64,000 bases of DNA from contig NC_088935.1 of assembly GCF_033473495.1 (NCBI RefSeq), forward strand, positions 1,054,001 to 1,118,000, given 5' to 3'. Below the pieces are notes generated by a model. It saw only the letters and a list, made by a program, of their open reading frames with translations, did not search any database and was not told where the DNA came from. A program made the position numbers and the translations under genes. The stretch is from Cercospora beticola (taxonomy: Eukaryota; Ascomycota; Dothideomycetes; Mycosphaerellales; Mycosphaerellaceae). Position 1 is the first letter of the stretch. Each line of letters opens with the position of its first letter. Positions 29,795 through 40,758 of this stretch are shown here, piece after piece.

Positions 29795-30738
29795 ATGGCC
29801 ACCGATCTCTGGTAAGTGTAGCGACTTCAGGCGCTCCGGGAATCATGATGGGGCAAAACGCGCATCATGAAGCTGGCTAGGAGCCCCCGTGGGCGATGAG
29901 CAGGTTGCATGCTGGATTACAAGTAGCCGTGAAGCTGACAAGTCGTGTGTATAGTCCAGTCTATGCCGTAAGTGCCGCCACGAACCGCTACACCGCAAGC
30001 ATCGCACTCCTTGTCCAACCACTTCCCACCGCTACGCCATCGACCTGGAAAGTCCTCGCCACGGCCTACACTTGTACCGAGAGACATAATGGGCGATGCA
30101 GATGATGAAGGGATCGGGCGGAATGCTAATTTGATGGTCACAGCCTTTCTTCGGTGCCATGGGCTGCACCAGCGCCATTGTGTTCACCTGCTTTGGCGCA
30201 GCGTACGGCACAGCGAAGGCCGGCGTGGGTATCTCATCTATGGGTGTCCTCCGACCTGACCTGATCGTCAAGAGTATGTCCTACAAGTTCCCTGGACGCA
30301 GGAGCCTCGAAATGCAAGAGTTGGAGCATGGAACAAGTGGCTAACGCTATGATGCAGACATCATTCCAGTCATTATGGCTGGTATCATTGCTATCTACGG
30401 GTTGGTGGTGTCAGTGTTGATCTCCAACGAATTGACGCAGAAGACGCCGTTGTTCACTGGCTTCATTCAACTGGGCGCTGGTCTCTCTGTCGGTCTTGCT
30501 GGTTTGGCCGCTGGGTTCGCCATCGGAATCGTTGGTGATGCCGGTGTGCGTGGTACAGCACAACAACCCAGATTGTTCGTCGGAATGATCCTGATCCTCA
30601 TTTTCGCTGAAGTTTTGGGTACGTTGGCTGCAAGCTCGATGCTGTTGGCGCAGATACTAATGTGTGTGCTCAGGTCTGTACGGTCTCATTGTCGCCCTGC
30701 TCATGAACTCGCGCGCAAGCCAAGACGCCGAGTGCTAG
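29795..30738 (+). CDS. vma3: V-type proton ATPase 16-kDa proteolipid subunit c
   Basis: Five exons, 29795-29811, 29955-29967, 30144-30273, 30358-30618 and 30674-30738, give 161 residues, the standard length. Exon 1 is 17 nt and exon 2 only 13 nt; together they encode MATDLCPVYA, after which [14 protein letters not shown] continues. The protein has four transmembrane helices; the essential proton-carrying Glu is residue 138 in [13 protein letters not shown]. Other signatures are [32 protein letters not shown] and [18 protein letters not shown]. It forms the rotating ring of the vacuolar ATPase. Introns are 143, 176, 84 and 55 bp; the first two are long for this window. The C-terminus ends SQDAEC. 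Confidence 0.95.
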
Positions 30739-33156
<2,418 letters not shown>

Positions 33157-34107
33157 CTACAGGTTGGTGAGGTAGTCTTCGATCTCTTGCGGACTCAGAG
33201 TCCTGAAGCGTGGGCCGGTAGCCCCCTCGACTCCTTCGTACCCGAGCAGATGGTCAGCAGGATCCCCAATGATGCCAATCTCGACTGTGTCGCCGTTCAT
33301 CTCGCCTTCGATCGTCTCTTTCAGTGTCAGAAGTGCAATGTGCACCGCATCCTCCAGCTCCAGACCCTCTGTGTACCGCTTCTCCAGGAATGTCTTTGCG
33401 CTTGTTGCACTCTTGCCAATGGCTGTGGCCTTCCATGGGAAGTAGCTGCCGCTGGGGTCGACTTGGTACAAGCTTGGTCCGCCCTTCAGAATACCGCCTG
33501 TCTTCCTCGACTTCTTCTTCTTATCATCCAGATCCATCTCCTCTGCAGCTTCTGCTTGCTCCTGCTCTGGCAGAATCCCATCGTCCCAACCAGCAATCAA
33601 CAGGCTCACGCCGTACGGCCGCACACCTCCACTCTGCGTCGCCTCTTGCATCACGCGCGCCACGTCTTGCACTAATATCCGCGTTGGCGGATACTCGTTG
33701 TATATCCGCTTGTAGCCTGTGTGACTGACTTTGCGCGCCTTGTCGACGAGTACGCGGTAGTCGGGACCCATGCCGGAGTAGACCATACCGATGTTGGGCG
33801 TGATGAGCGAGACTTTCGAGGACGATGAGGCATCGATCAGCGGTGTGGAGGACTTCTTTTCGGTGGCAAGGACGACGCCGTTGGCAGCTTTGATGCCGAG
33901 CGATGTGACACCTTGGTTCACTGCATTGAGCGCATATTCTGGGCAAAGTCAGTGGTGCAGCGAACGATGCGTTTGTGACGTGTCTTACCAATCTGCACCA
34001 GTTTTCCACTGTAGAGATGTTAGCAGCGGCTATTAGCAGTTAGCAGATGCGAACTTGACATACCTGGGCGAGAAGGTGGTGAGCGAGAAAGAGTATCGGT
34101 CGGCCAT
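33157..34107 (-). CDS. pre8: Proteasome subunit alpha type-2
   Basis: Three exons on the minus strand, 34107-34064, 34008-33989 and 33938-33157, give 281 residues; the middle exon is only 20 nt. The start [20 protein letters not shown] carries the alpha-subunit signature, continuing [19 protein letters not shown]. Further markers are [20 protein letters not shown] and [20 protein letters not shown]. The subunit is a structural member of the 20S outer ring and has no catalytic Thr. Compared with yeast alpha-2 there is an insertion of about 30 charged residues (from the [10 protein letters not shown] stretch to the KKKKSRKTG stretch) just before the SLYQVDP strand. It appears to be shared by filamentous ascomycetes. 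Introns are 55 and 50 bp. Confidence 0.95.
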
Positions 34108-34531
34108 GATGGCCGCTGGTAGTTCAGAGCGCGCGACGTTTGGGTGCTGTCAGTCCGAGCAAATGGAGGGGAGACGATGGTGGGTATGTGTGCGGATGCG
34201 GCAATGGAAATTCGTGGTCGTGGTCGTGGCGAGAGTGAGAGATGGAAACATCAAGCTCTCAGTGTTGCAGGCGACCAGCTAGGTACGTGTTGCACCTTCC
34301 GTCACTAAAAGCGGCTTAGCGCGGCTGCTCTTCTGAGCAGTCTTTGGCGAAGACATCTCTCCGCTTCTCTGCTCACCACGGCCCATCCACCGACGCTGCT
34401 TTGTCTGCTCGCCAACCATGAGCTCGTGCACACCTTTCATCCACCTTGCTCGCGACACTGGCTGATAGTCCCTACTTCACGCTCCTCTTCAACAACTTTC
34501 AATTGACAAACCTCACTGATCAAAATTCGGC
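34108..34531. promoter_or_regulatory. Divergent region between proteasome alpha-2 and the RING-CH gene
   Basis: About 425 bp holding both promoters. I looked for the proteasome control element GGTGGCAAA on both strands near the alpha-2 start and did not see it. Confidence 0.4.
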
Positions 34532-35488
34532 ATGGCAGCCTACTCCACTGGGGCCAGCTGGTCGTTCCCAGCCGACTTGCCTGGTACTTTCGAGCAACAA
34601 TCTTCGCCTGAGCCACCATTGTCAGGCGTTGATGACCCGTCAATGAATGGATCTCACCATACCGCAGAGGCCGAAACGAAGCCCGCCGAAGAGCCGAAGC
34701 CAAATCGCAGACGGACCCATTACCGAGCCCGCAAGTGCAGAATATGCCTCGAGGAGGTTGAGCCCACTTTCCACTATGATCCGGATTCGACACTCCCCGC
34801 CTCAATGCAACCTCCACCGCGCGTGACGTACGAGAGTGAAGATGGAGGCCGGCTCTTGTCGCCTTGCAAGTGCAAGGGCTCACAGAAATATGTTCATGAA
34901 GAGTGCTTGGGCGCCTGGCGACGTGCAGACCCGCTCCAGCAGCGCAACTACTGGGAATGCCCTACATGTCGCTACAAATATAAGCTGCAGCGCTTGACCT
35001 GGTCTGCTTGGATTTCGAGCACGTCTGCTCAGCTGGGCCTGACGGCCGTGATCCTCGTGGCCTCAATTTTCTTGTTGGGATTTGTCGCCGATCCGATCAT
35101 TAACCTCTACATCGACCCTTACACCACAATCGCTACTGGAGGAGGTCCTCGAGACTCGCTGCTCTTCGAAGACGAGCCCACCACATGGTTTGAGCATATG
35201 CTGAAAGGTCTCGCTTCGCTAGGTCTTGTCGGCTTTGCCAAGTTCCTATTCACACTTTCTCCCTTTCAGTGGCTCAATGTGCGGAGTTCTTTTGGAAGAA
35301 ACACAGTTGGGGGTAACGGCAGGGATCGTCTCCAGCAGATCAGCTGGATCACAATACTCATCGGTATCGTCACCGCGTCCTATGCCATATATAAGCTGGT
35401 TCGCGCGTGGTCCAGACGCACACTGGAGTCAGCCAGTGAGCGCGTGATGGATGTCGGAGGTAACGATGACGAGGACGAGGATGACTGA
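34532..35488 (+). CDS. RING-CH (MARCH-type) membrane E3 ubiquitin ligase
   Basis: A single-exon, 318-residue protein. A C4HC3 RING-CH finger lies near residues 68-150: CRICLEE supplies the first Cys pair, then SPCKCKG, HEECLGAW and ECPTCRYKY. About 40 residues (acidic and proline-rich) separate the first and second Cys pairs, longer than the usual 10-25. Two or three transmembrane helices follow, including LGLTAVILVASIFLLGFVAD and ISWITILIGIVTASYAIYKL. The tail is very acidic (GGNDDEDEDD). Family members ubiquitinate membrane proteins from the ER or endosomes; the substrate here is unknown. Yeast Ssm4/Doa10 is far larger with more helices, so this is the smaller MARCH-like type. Confidence 0.85.
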   Translation: MAAYSTGASWSFPADLPGTFEQQSSPEPPLSGVDDPSMNGSHHTAEAETKPAEEPKPNRRRTHYRARKCRICLEEVEPTFHYDPDSTLPASMQPPPRVTYESEDGGRLLSPCKCKGSQKYVHEECLGAWRRADPLQQRNYWECPTCRYKYKLQRLTWSAWISSTSAQLGLTAVILVASIFLLGFVADPIINLYIDPYTTIATGGGPRDSLLFEDEPTTWFEHMLKGLASLGLVGFAKFLFTLSPFQWLNVRSSFGRNTVGGNGRDRLQQISWITILIGIVTASYAIYKLVRAWSRRTLESASERVMDVGGNDDEDEDD

Positions 35489-36346
35489 GGCTGAACAGCA
35501 GACGTCGCGGCGAGTAGACATCGTTATACTGACCAACTTTTACATTCTGTGCCAGGCTTGTTCACTTCTCTATCATGTCTCGCTACGGTGAGTGCCGGGC
35601 CTCCTCCTTTGGCCTCTAGCAGGTATCCGCCCTAACTTAAGTTGGCTCGTCTCGGACTTGTTCCCATACAAAGACTTGACAATTAGTCAAGGGGCGCAGA
35701 TTGAATTGCTCGTACGAATCTTGATCTCAGCGTTATGCTCGAGAACGTGGAGGACTGCGTGGCTATCTCCAGCGCATCATGCTGCATCCGTGCGGCGCCA
35801 TACTCTTCCGACCACTCGAAAGAGACGTCAGCGGCCTGGAAGACTGGCGAGCGACTGGTACATCCTTGTCATCTCTGGGTGCAGAATAGTTGATATGTAG
35901 ATCGGCTTCACAGCCTTCACAGCCTCCACATGATCTTCCTTTCGAGGCGCACGGCTTGGCACCAGTTGTCTAGTCCCGCCACTCCCCGCCAGCGCAAGAT
36001 GTGGTTGACGGTGGCAGTGGTTCTACAGTTCTATAATTTAGTCACGCGGTCCAGACACATCTTGCAGAGCTCGAGCATTCTCTCTGCAACTTCCTAAAAC
36101 GGAGCTGATCCCTGCCGTTCTTGTCGCTGACTGGTGGCTTCGTGGTTCTGCGTCTGGAAGCCGTCTTAAACGGCTAGAAGCCCAGAAGTGATGTATTCGC
36201 ACCTGACCCGGCACCGAACCCTCTTTCCAGGTTCTCGACTTGCCGCTACTCCTGCCCTTGATAGCGGCACTTCTCTGCGACCCATGAGAAGGAGACCGCA
36301 ATGAGCTTCTGTACAAACGAGTTCGAGCTGGTGCGAAGGACCCACG
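35489..36346. other. Intergenic upstream of a Zn2Cys6 gene
   Basis: About 860 bp between two plus-strand genes. No supported gene; it includes the promoter of the downstream regulator. Confidence 0.4.
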
Positions 36347-37969
36347 ATGAGTCTGCGATTGGCCTCGCTAGACCCCAACGAGCCGCGAGCTGCCAAGGAC
36401 TGTAGGAATTGCAATCGCAGGCGCATCAAGTGTGACAGAAGCATTCCTACCTGCAAGAAATGCGGCCTCCGGTCGTTGGAGTGTCCCGGCTATGGACTGC
36501 GCATACGCTGGGACCAGGGCGTAGCGAGTCGAGGGAAGCTGAGTGGCATGAAGATACCTGTGCTCGGCGGTCAGCCAGCTGCTCCTCTGGTCAAGACGCC
36601 CACGCCTCCTCGTAGCGAGAGTCCCCTCCCACACATTCGCCATGCGGCAACATTCCCAGCTCGGGTGGACATCACGAGTCTACTCGCGTCGCCTGCGCCT
36701 GCCATTGCGGGCTCCAGTCGAGAGGATTCCCAGCAAAACGCGCCTGGAATAATATTCGACAATCCACATGCGCTGAACATCAACCTGAGCGAACGAGAAG
36801 TCCCGTCCCCTCTGGAAGACCCAGCGGCGCAACGCCTATTCAAATACTATGACCACTTTGTGTCTGCCACTTTTCCATGGGTCGAAGGGCCTGACAACCA
36901 CTGGCGAACAGTAATGTTACCACTGTCACTCGAGTACAGGCCGTTGCTCCTCGCGCTGCTGGCAATGGCGGCTGAGCAATACTCGTCAAAGACAGGGTTT
37001 GAATGGATTTTTGCGGACGGATCGTGTGGCTCTGCCCAGTTGCGAGACGACTGTCTCCGTCTTCTTTCGCAAGATCTGAAGGACGAAGTCTCAGGCGCGG
37101 CGCCAGATCAGCAACGACACTCGAGTGGATTGCTTGCAGCCATCCTCGCGTTGTGCAATCTTGAGATGGTGCGCTCCGATTCTGCACTGTGGCGTGTGCA
37201 TTGGAGTGCAGCTCGAGCTATCACACATCGGTGGACAAGTCCCCCGAATTCAGCCATGATGCTGAACTACAACGACAGATTCCTTGTGGTCGATGCTTTC
37301 ACTTACGACGCACATGCCTCATGTACCACGTTCGATGGATATCGGCAAATTCCCAACGATGTTGTCCACCCGCACGATGTGGACATTTTTATTGAATACT
37401 TCAGGCTGGTGCAGGACGTTACTCGTTTCGAACGAGCCCGTTTCGAGGATTACAACCATCCAGTGCCAGAGTGGCTACAAGACAGACACAGAATACGCGC
37501 GGAATTCGAGGCTGTAAGAAGACGAAACCAAGGCTTCAGCCAGCTATTTCAATTGGCATCGGAAGAGAGAAAACACGACTTTGACGCCTTGATCGACATG
37601 TACCACTACTCAGCAATGTTATACGCATTTCAGGTCGCTCTGCATCCTGTGGCAGATCTACTGCTGCGCCACGAATGCGCAGAAGGAGCCATTGATAGCT
37701 TGAACCGAATCAAGAGTCCAGAGGGCATTCAACAGAACTTCGTGTGGCCACTCTTCGTGGTCGCAACAGAAGCAAGAGGCATGGAGGAGGCACAGAAATT
37801 TTGCGAGTGGCACCTTCTCGACGCTATGGCGGGAACAGGTTGGGGAAACTTCTATCCCGCTCTTGAATTCTTGAAAAGATTTTGGAAGACTACGCCTGGC
37901 TTGCACCCCACCTGGATAACTTTCGCGAGGGAGGAGTCAGCAAGAGGGATCAAGCTCCTGGTGATATGA
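36347..37969 (+). CDS. Zn2Cys6 transcription factor with fungal-specific domain
   Basis: A single-exon, 540-residue GAL4-type regulator. Zinc ligands are Cys19, 22, 29, 36, 39 and 46, with basic residues NRRRIK between them. Just after the finger is WDQGVASRGKLSGMKIPVLG; the same GVASRGKLxG motif occurs in the regulator at 53854, so the two are paralogues. Residues about 150-530 are helical and match the fungal-specific regulatory domain (PF11951-like), starting AQRLFKYYDHFVSATFPWVE and containing the late motif FVWPLFVVATEARGMEEAQK. It should bind DNA as a nuclear regulator; the target genes are not inferable. No intron splits the finger here, unlike the paralogue. Confidence 0.87.
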   Translation: MSLRLASLDPNEPRAAKDCRNCNRRRIKCDRSIPTCKKCGLRSLECPGYGLRIRWDQGVASRGKLSGMKIPVLGGQPAAPLVKTPTPPRSESPLPHIRHAATFPARVDITSLLASPAPAIAGSSREDSQQNAPGIIFDNPHALNINLSEREVPSPLEDPAAQRLFKYYDHFVSATFPWVEGPDNHWRTVMLPLSLEYRPLLLALLAMAAEQYSSKTGFEWIFADGSCGSAQLRDDCLRLLSQDLKDEVSGAAPDQQRHSSGLLAAILALCNLEMVRSDSALWRVHWSAARAITHRWTSPPNSAMMLNYNDRFLVVDAFTYDAHASCTTFDGYRQIPNDVVHPHDVDIFIEYFRLVQDVTRFERARFEDYNHPVPEWLQDRHRIRAEFEAVRRRNQGFSQLFQLASEERKHDFDALIDMYHYSAMLYAFQVALHPVADLLLRHECAEGAIDSLNRIKSPEGIQQNFVWPLFVVATEARGMEEAQKFCEWHLLDAMAGTGWGNFYPALEFLKRFWKTTPGLHPTWITFAREESARGIKLLVI

Positions 37970-38667
37970 GTGTTTAGAGCATGTTTGGACAGTACACAGG
38001 TCGGGAGGGCAACAGCACCCAAGTAACACAGACCACGCAGCAATGCATTAATGAAATGATCCTTCTCAGACACACGGCTTCAGGATGGATACGAGGACGC
38101 CATGCTCTTTTCCTAACCAAGCGGATGCCGTCTCTTTGCGTTCAGATGCATTCGGTAATCGGATCACTCGTGGGCAGACACTAACCTTACAGGACTGCGA
38201 TGCAGTCTGTATCACACTCACAGCAAGACTGATGCCTGTGGGCCACGGCTTGAGCACGTGTTGCCAAGTTCCTTCGTCAGGCTGAACACCAATGAGACGG
38301 GTGAAGTTTGTTGTCGGCAGCGACGCCGTCCAGACAACGCGGCTTAGGGCGAGCCACCCTGCTCGCGCAACCTTGCATTTGTTCCACAGACCCTCCACTT
38401 TTCCCCGTCAACACGCTCGCGCAAACTCGCTGCGGCACCACAGTCATTTGTTACATTCTTGCCACTGTGTTGATATAAGGAAGTGGTGCGCCGTCCTCTA
38501 CAGTACGTCTGTTCTCATGCGCCATCGAAATTACTGGTTTGGTTCGGATGTTGACATGGGTTGCCCATAGCTCCTTATCACTGTCGACCTCGAGAAAATC
38601 GACAGCTGTTCACCATCGACACGATCACCAACACCACCGGTCGTCCCCATCAATACTTCAATTCACA
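37970..38667. other. Intergenic upstream of the thioredoxin-like gene
   Basis: About 700 bp between plus-strand genes. Short frames only. The last 100 bp before the ATG are CACC-rich. No gene is called. Confidence 0.4.
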
Positions 38668-39568
38668 ATGCGCGCCTCGAACCTCATACTCGTGCTGCCA
38701 GCACTCGCTGCTGCGCAGGAGCAAATCCCGATGATCGACCAACTCAAAGGGTGGTTTGCAAAGGCCACAGCATCGGTGTCGACGGCTGTGGAGAAGGCAA
38801 CACAAGCTTCCATTCCAGACCCAGTCGCTGCAGCTGCCGCAAAAGTGGCAGATTTGAAGGTTGAGAGGTTGACCTTGGACAACCACAAGGAGTTGATCCA
38901 GCCGGGTTCTTCGGAAGCTGCTCCTGGAATTCAGACCTGGGAGGTGTTTGTGACGGGAGGTAACAAGACATGCTATGGCCGATGCGCTCGCGCCGAGACA
39001 GCATTCAACGAATCTGTCGCGTTGGTCGCAGCTTCACCGAACCCTCCAAACCTTGCTCTTCTCAACTGCGAAACCGATGGCGTTCTCTGCCACGCCTGGG
39101 CTGTCTCTCCTCCGACTGTGCTTCACTTGCAGCTCCCACAGCCTCTGGCCGATCAATCGACTCCTGCTTCGACTGTGCGCTCGATCAGGGTCAACACCAC
39201 CACGGTGACTGCAGCGGACATTGCAGCGATTCATCTGCAAGAGAAGTACCTGGAGACTGAGCCGGTAAGCTAGCTACTGGAATCATATGGTCGCATCGGT
39301 GACTGACTTTCACTTGCAGTACGAGGGATTCTTCCATCCCTTTGATGGACCACTTGCGCAGTACGGATTGACCATTCCATTCGGCTACCTCGTTTGGGGC
39401 TTCTCACAAATCCCATCATGGATGTTCATGATCGGCATTAGTTTCTTCTCCCGGACCATCAGTAAGTAAAGAGTGAAAAACTTGTAGATCTCGTGCTAAC
39501 ATTCAGCAGTGGGTCGACGTATGGCACCACCTGCCCAACGAGGCGACGCTCCTGCCGCAGCCCAGTAA
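38668..39568 (+). CDS. Secretory-pathway thioredoxin-like membrane protein, three exons
   Basis: Exons 38668-39264, 39320-39461 and 39510-39568 give 265 residues. A signal peptide (MRASNLILVLPALAAA) is followed by an amphipathic stretch and then a probable thioredoxin-like domain: TWEVFVTGGNKTCYGRCARA supplies a strand and a CYGRC pair, followed by NLALLNCETDGVLCHAWAVS and SPPTVLHLQLP, where the Pro may be the cis-proline. A hydrophobic segment near residues 210-245 (YGLTIPFGYLVWGFSQIPSW, MFMIGISFFSR) is a membrane anchor, and the short tail ends in APAAAQ. ER residence is plausible but inferred. CxxxC instead of CxxC makes ordinary disulfide exchange doubtful. The last acceptor is a tandem CAGCAG, so a variant with TV for M at the junction is possible. 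Confidence 0.75.
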
Positions 39569-39900
39569 GAGCATGACATGAAAGAAATGTAATTTGTGGA
39601 TGGCATAATATACAAAGTACTTTTTGCAATGAAAGAATATGCACGAGGAGGACCACGATACCCTACGGTCATTTTTTGAGCAGCAAATCTGTGCACGCGA
39701 AATCAGGGTAGGTATTTCGGTATATGAAAGCATGCTTGGGACACAATTGAATGCCCGACAGCTTGCTAGGATGGGGATCTTTGGCTAGAATCAACGTCGT
39801 CCAGCTCATGCGAAGTGTAATTACAGAGCCAACCAGAAATTTCACGAAACGCCTTAACTCCGCGCTAAAAGTTTCACATGTGAATGCCGTTGCGTGAGGG
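39569..39900. other. Convergent intergenic region
   Basis: 332 bp between the ends of the thioredoxin-like gene and the RRM gene. It is A/T-richer near 39580-39650. No gene seen. Confidence 0.4.
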
Positions 39901-40458
39901 TCATTGCATTCTCGGGCCAGCTTCTGCGAGGCCTTCCAGTCCTTGCATTGGATCTGCGGGTCCATTGCCGTTCTGTACTTCTGAGGCAGCATCGCCTTCT
40001 TCTCCGACGTTATACTTGGCTGCGTAGCCTTCCTGTGGAAAACATTAGCATGACGCTCTGAGAAGACACGAGTGATCTACTCGCCTGCTCCCAGACCGCC
40101 GTCCGACTTCCAAGGCCTTCTTCGTGGTTCTTCTGCGGCTTTGCTTGGTTGACCTTGATTACTCGTCCATATAGTTCGGACTGGTCCATGTTGTCGATTG
40201 CTTCGCGGGCATCTTCTGCGAGAGAAAATTCGACATAGCCGAATCCTCGGTGGGGGTCTCGATTTGACGCTCTAAATTTTGTTAGTATGTCTGGGAGAAC
40301 TGATTTGGATATGGTTTTGCTTGCAGTTCAGGTTTTGGTAGAGAGACATCGACGATCTCGCCAAACGGTATGAAGGCGTCGTGGAGGGTCTGCTGCGTGA
40401 CTTGGTGATCGAGCCCGCCCACAAAGACTGTCTTCGTCTGTTTCGCTGCGTCTGCCAT
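39901..40458 (-). CDS. Single-RRM RNA-binding protein (cyclophilin-E-like RRM), two putative GC-AG introns
   Basis: Exons on the minus strand are 40458-40325, 40271-40085 and 40032-39901, giving 150 residues. The RRM occupies about residues 8-90: RNP2 is TVFVGGLDH and RNP1 is HRGFGYVEF. The pattern [13 protein letters not shown] plus [20 protein letters not shown] resembles the RRM of cyclophilin E (PPIE), but no isomerase domain follows. The tail ([17 protein letters not shown]) is short and acidic. Both introns appear to start with GC: intron 1 is GCAAGC to TAG with a perfect TACTAAC branch site; intron 2 is GCGAGT to CAG. No GT donor keeps the frame and the conserved sequence. A spliceosomal or mRNA-processing role is inferred. 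It shares a 300-bp bidirectional promoter with SEC31. Confidence 0.82.
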
Positions 40459-40758
40459 TTCTGCAGGCCGAGTGGTTTCGATGTGAGTTATTTTTATCAC
40501 GTGCAAGAGCGGAGGAGAGAAAGAGTGAAGCAAAGCTCGCCAAGCTGACGTATCTGGTTGCACTAACTACTTGTCCTCAGGGTTCAAGGGAATCAATCTA
40601 TAAACATCTCCAGGCGTTTAAGGAGATCTGTTACCAATTCCACCAGTCTCGCTCCTCTTCTCCTTCTCACTTGTCCTCTAATGCACATGCACGGCCTGTA
40701 GACAAGCGTGTAGACTTTCTCTCTTCACTTCAAACACCAGCATCGCGGCCCCTCCACC
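40459..40758. promoter_or_regulatory. Bidirectional promoter of the RRM gene and SEC31
   Basis: 300 bp between divergent starts. The SEC31 side is C/T-rich (TCTCTCTT-type runs) up to the start CACCATGGTC, a good initiation context. No specific factor site is called. Confidence 0.5.
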
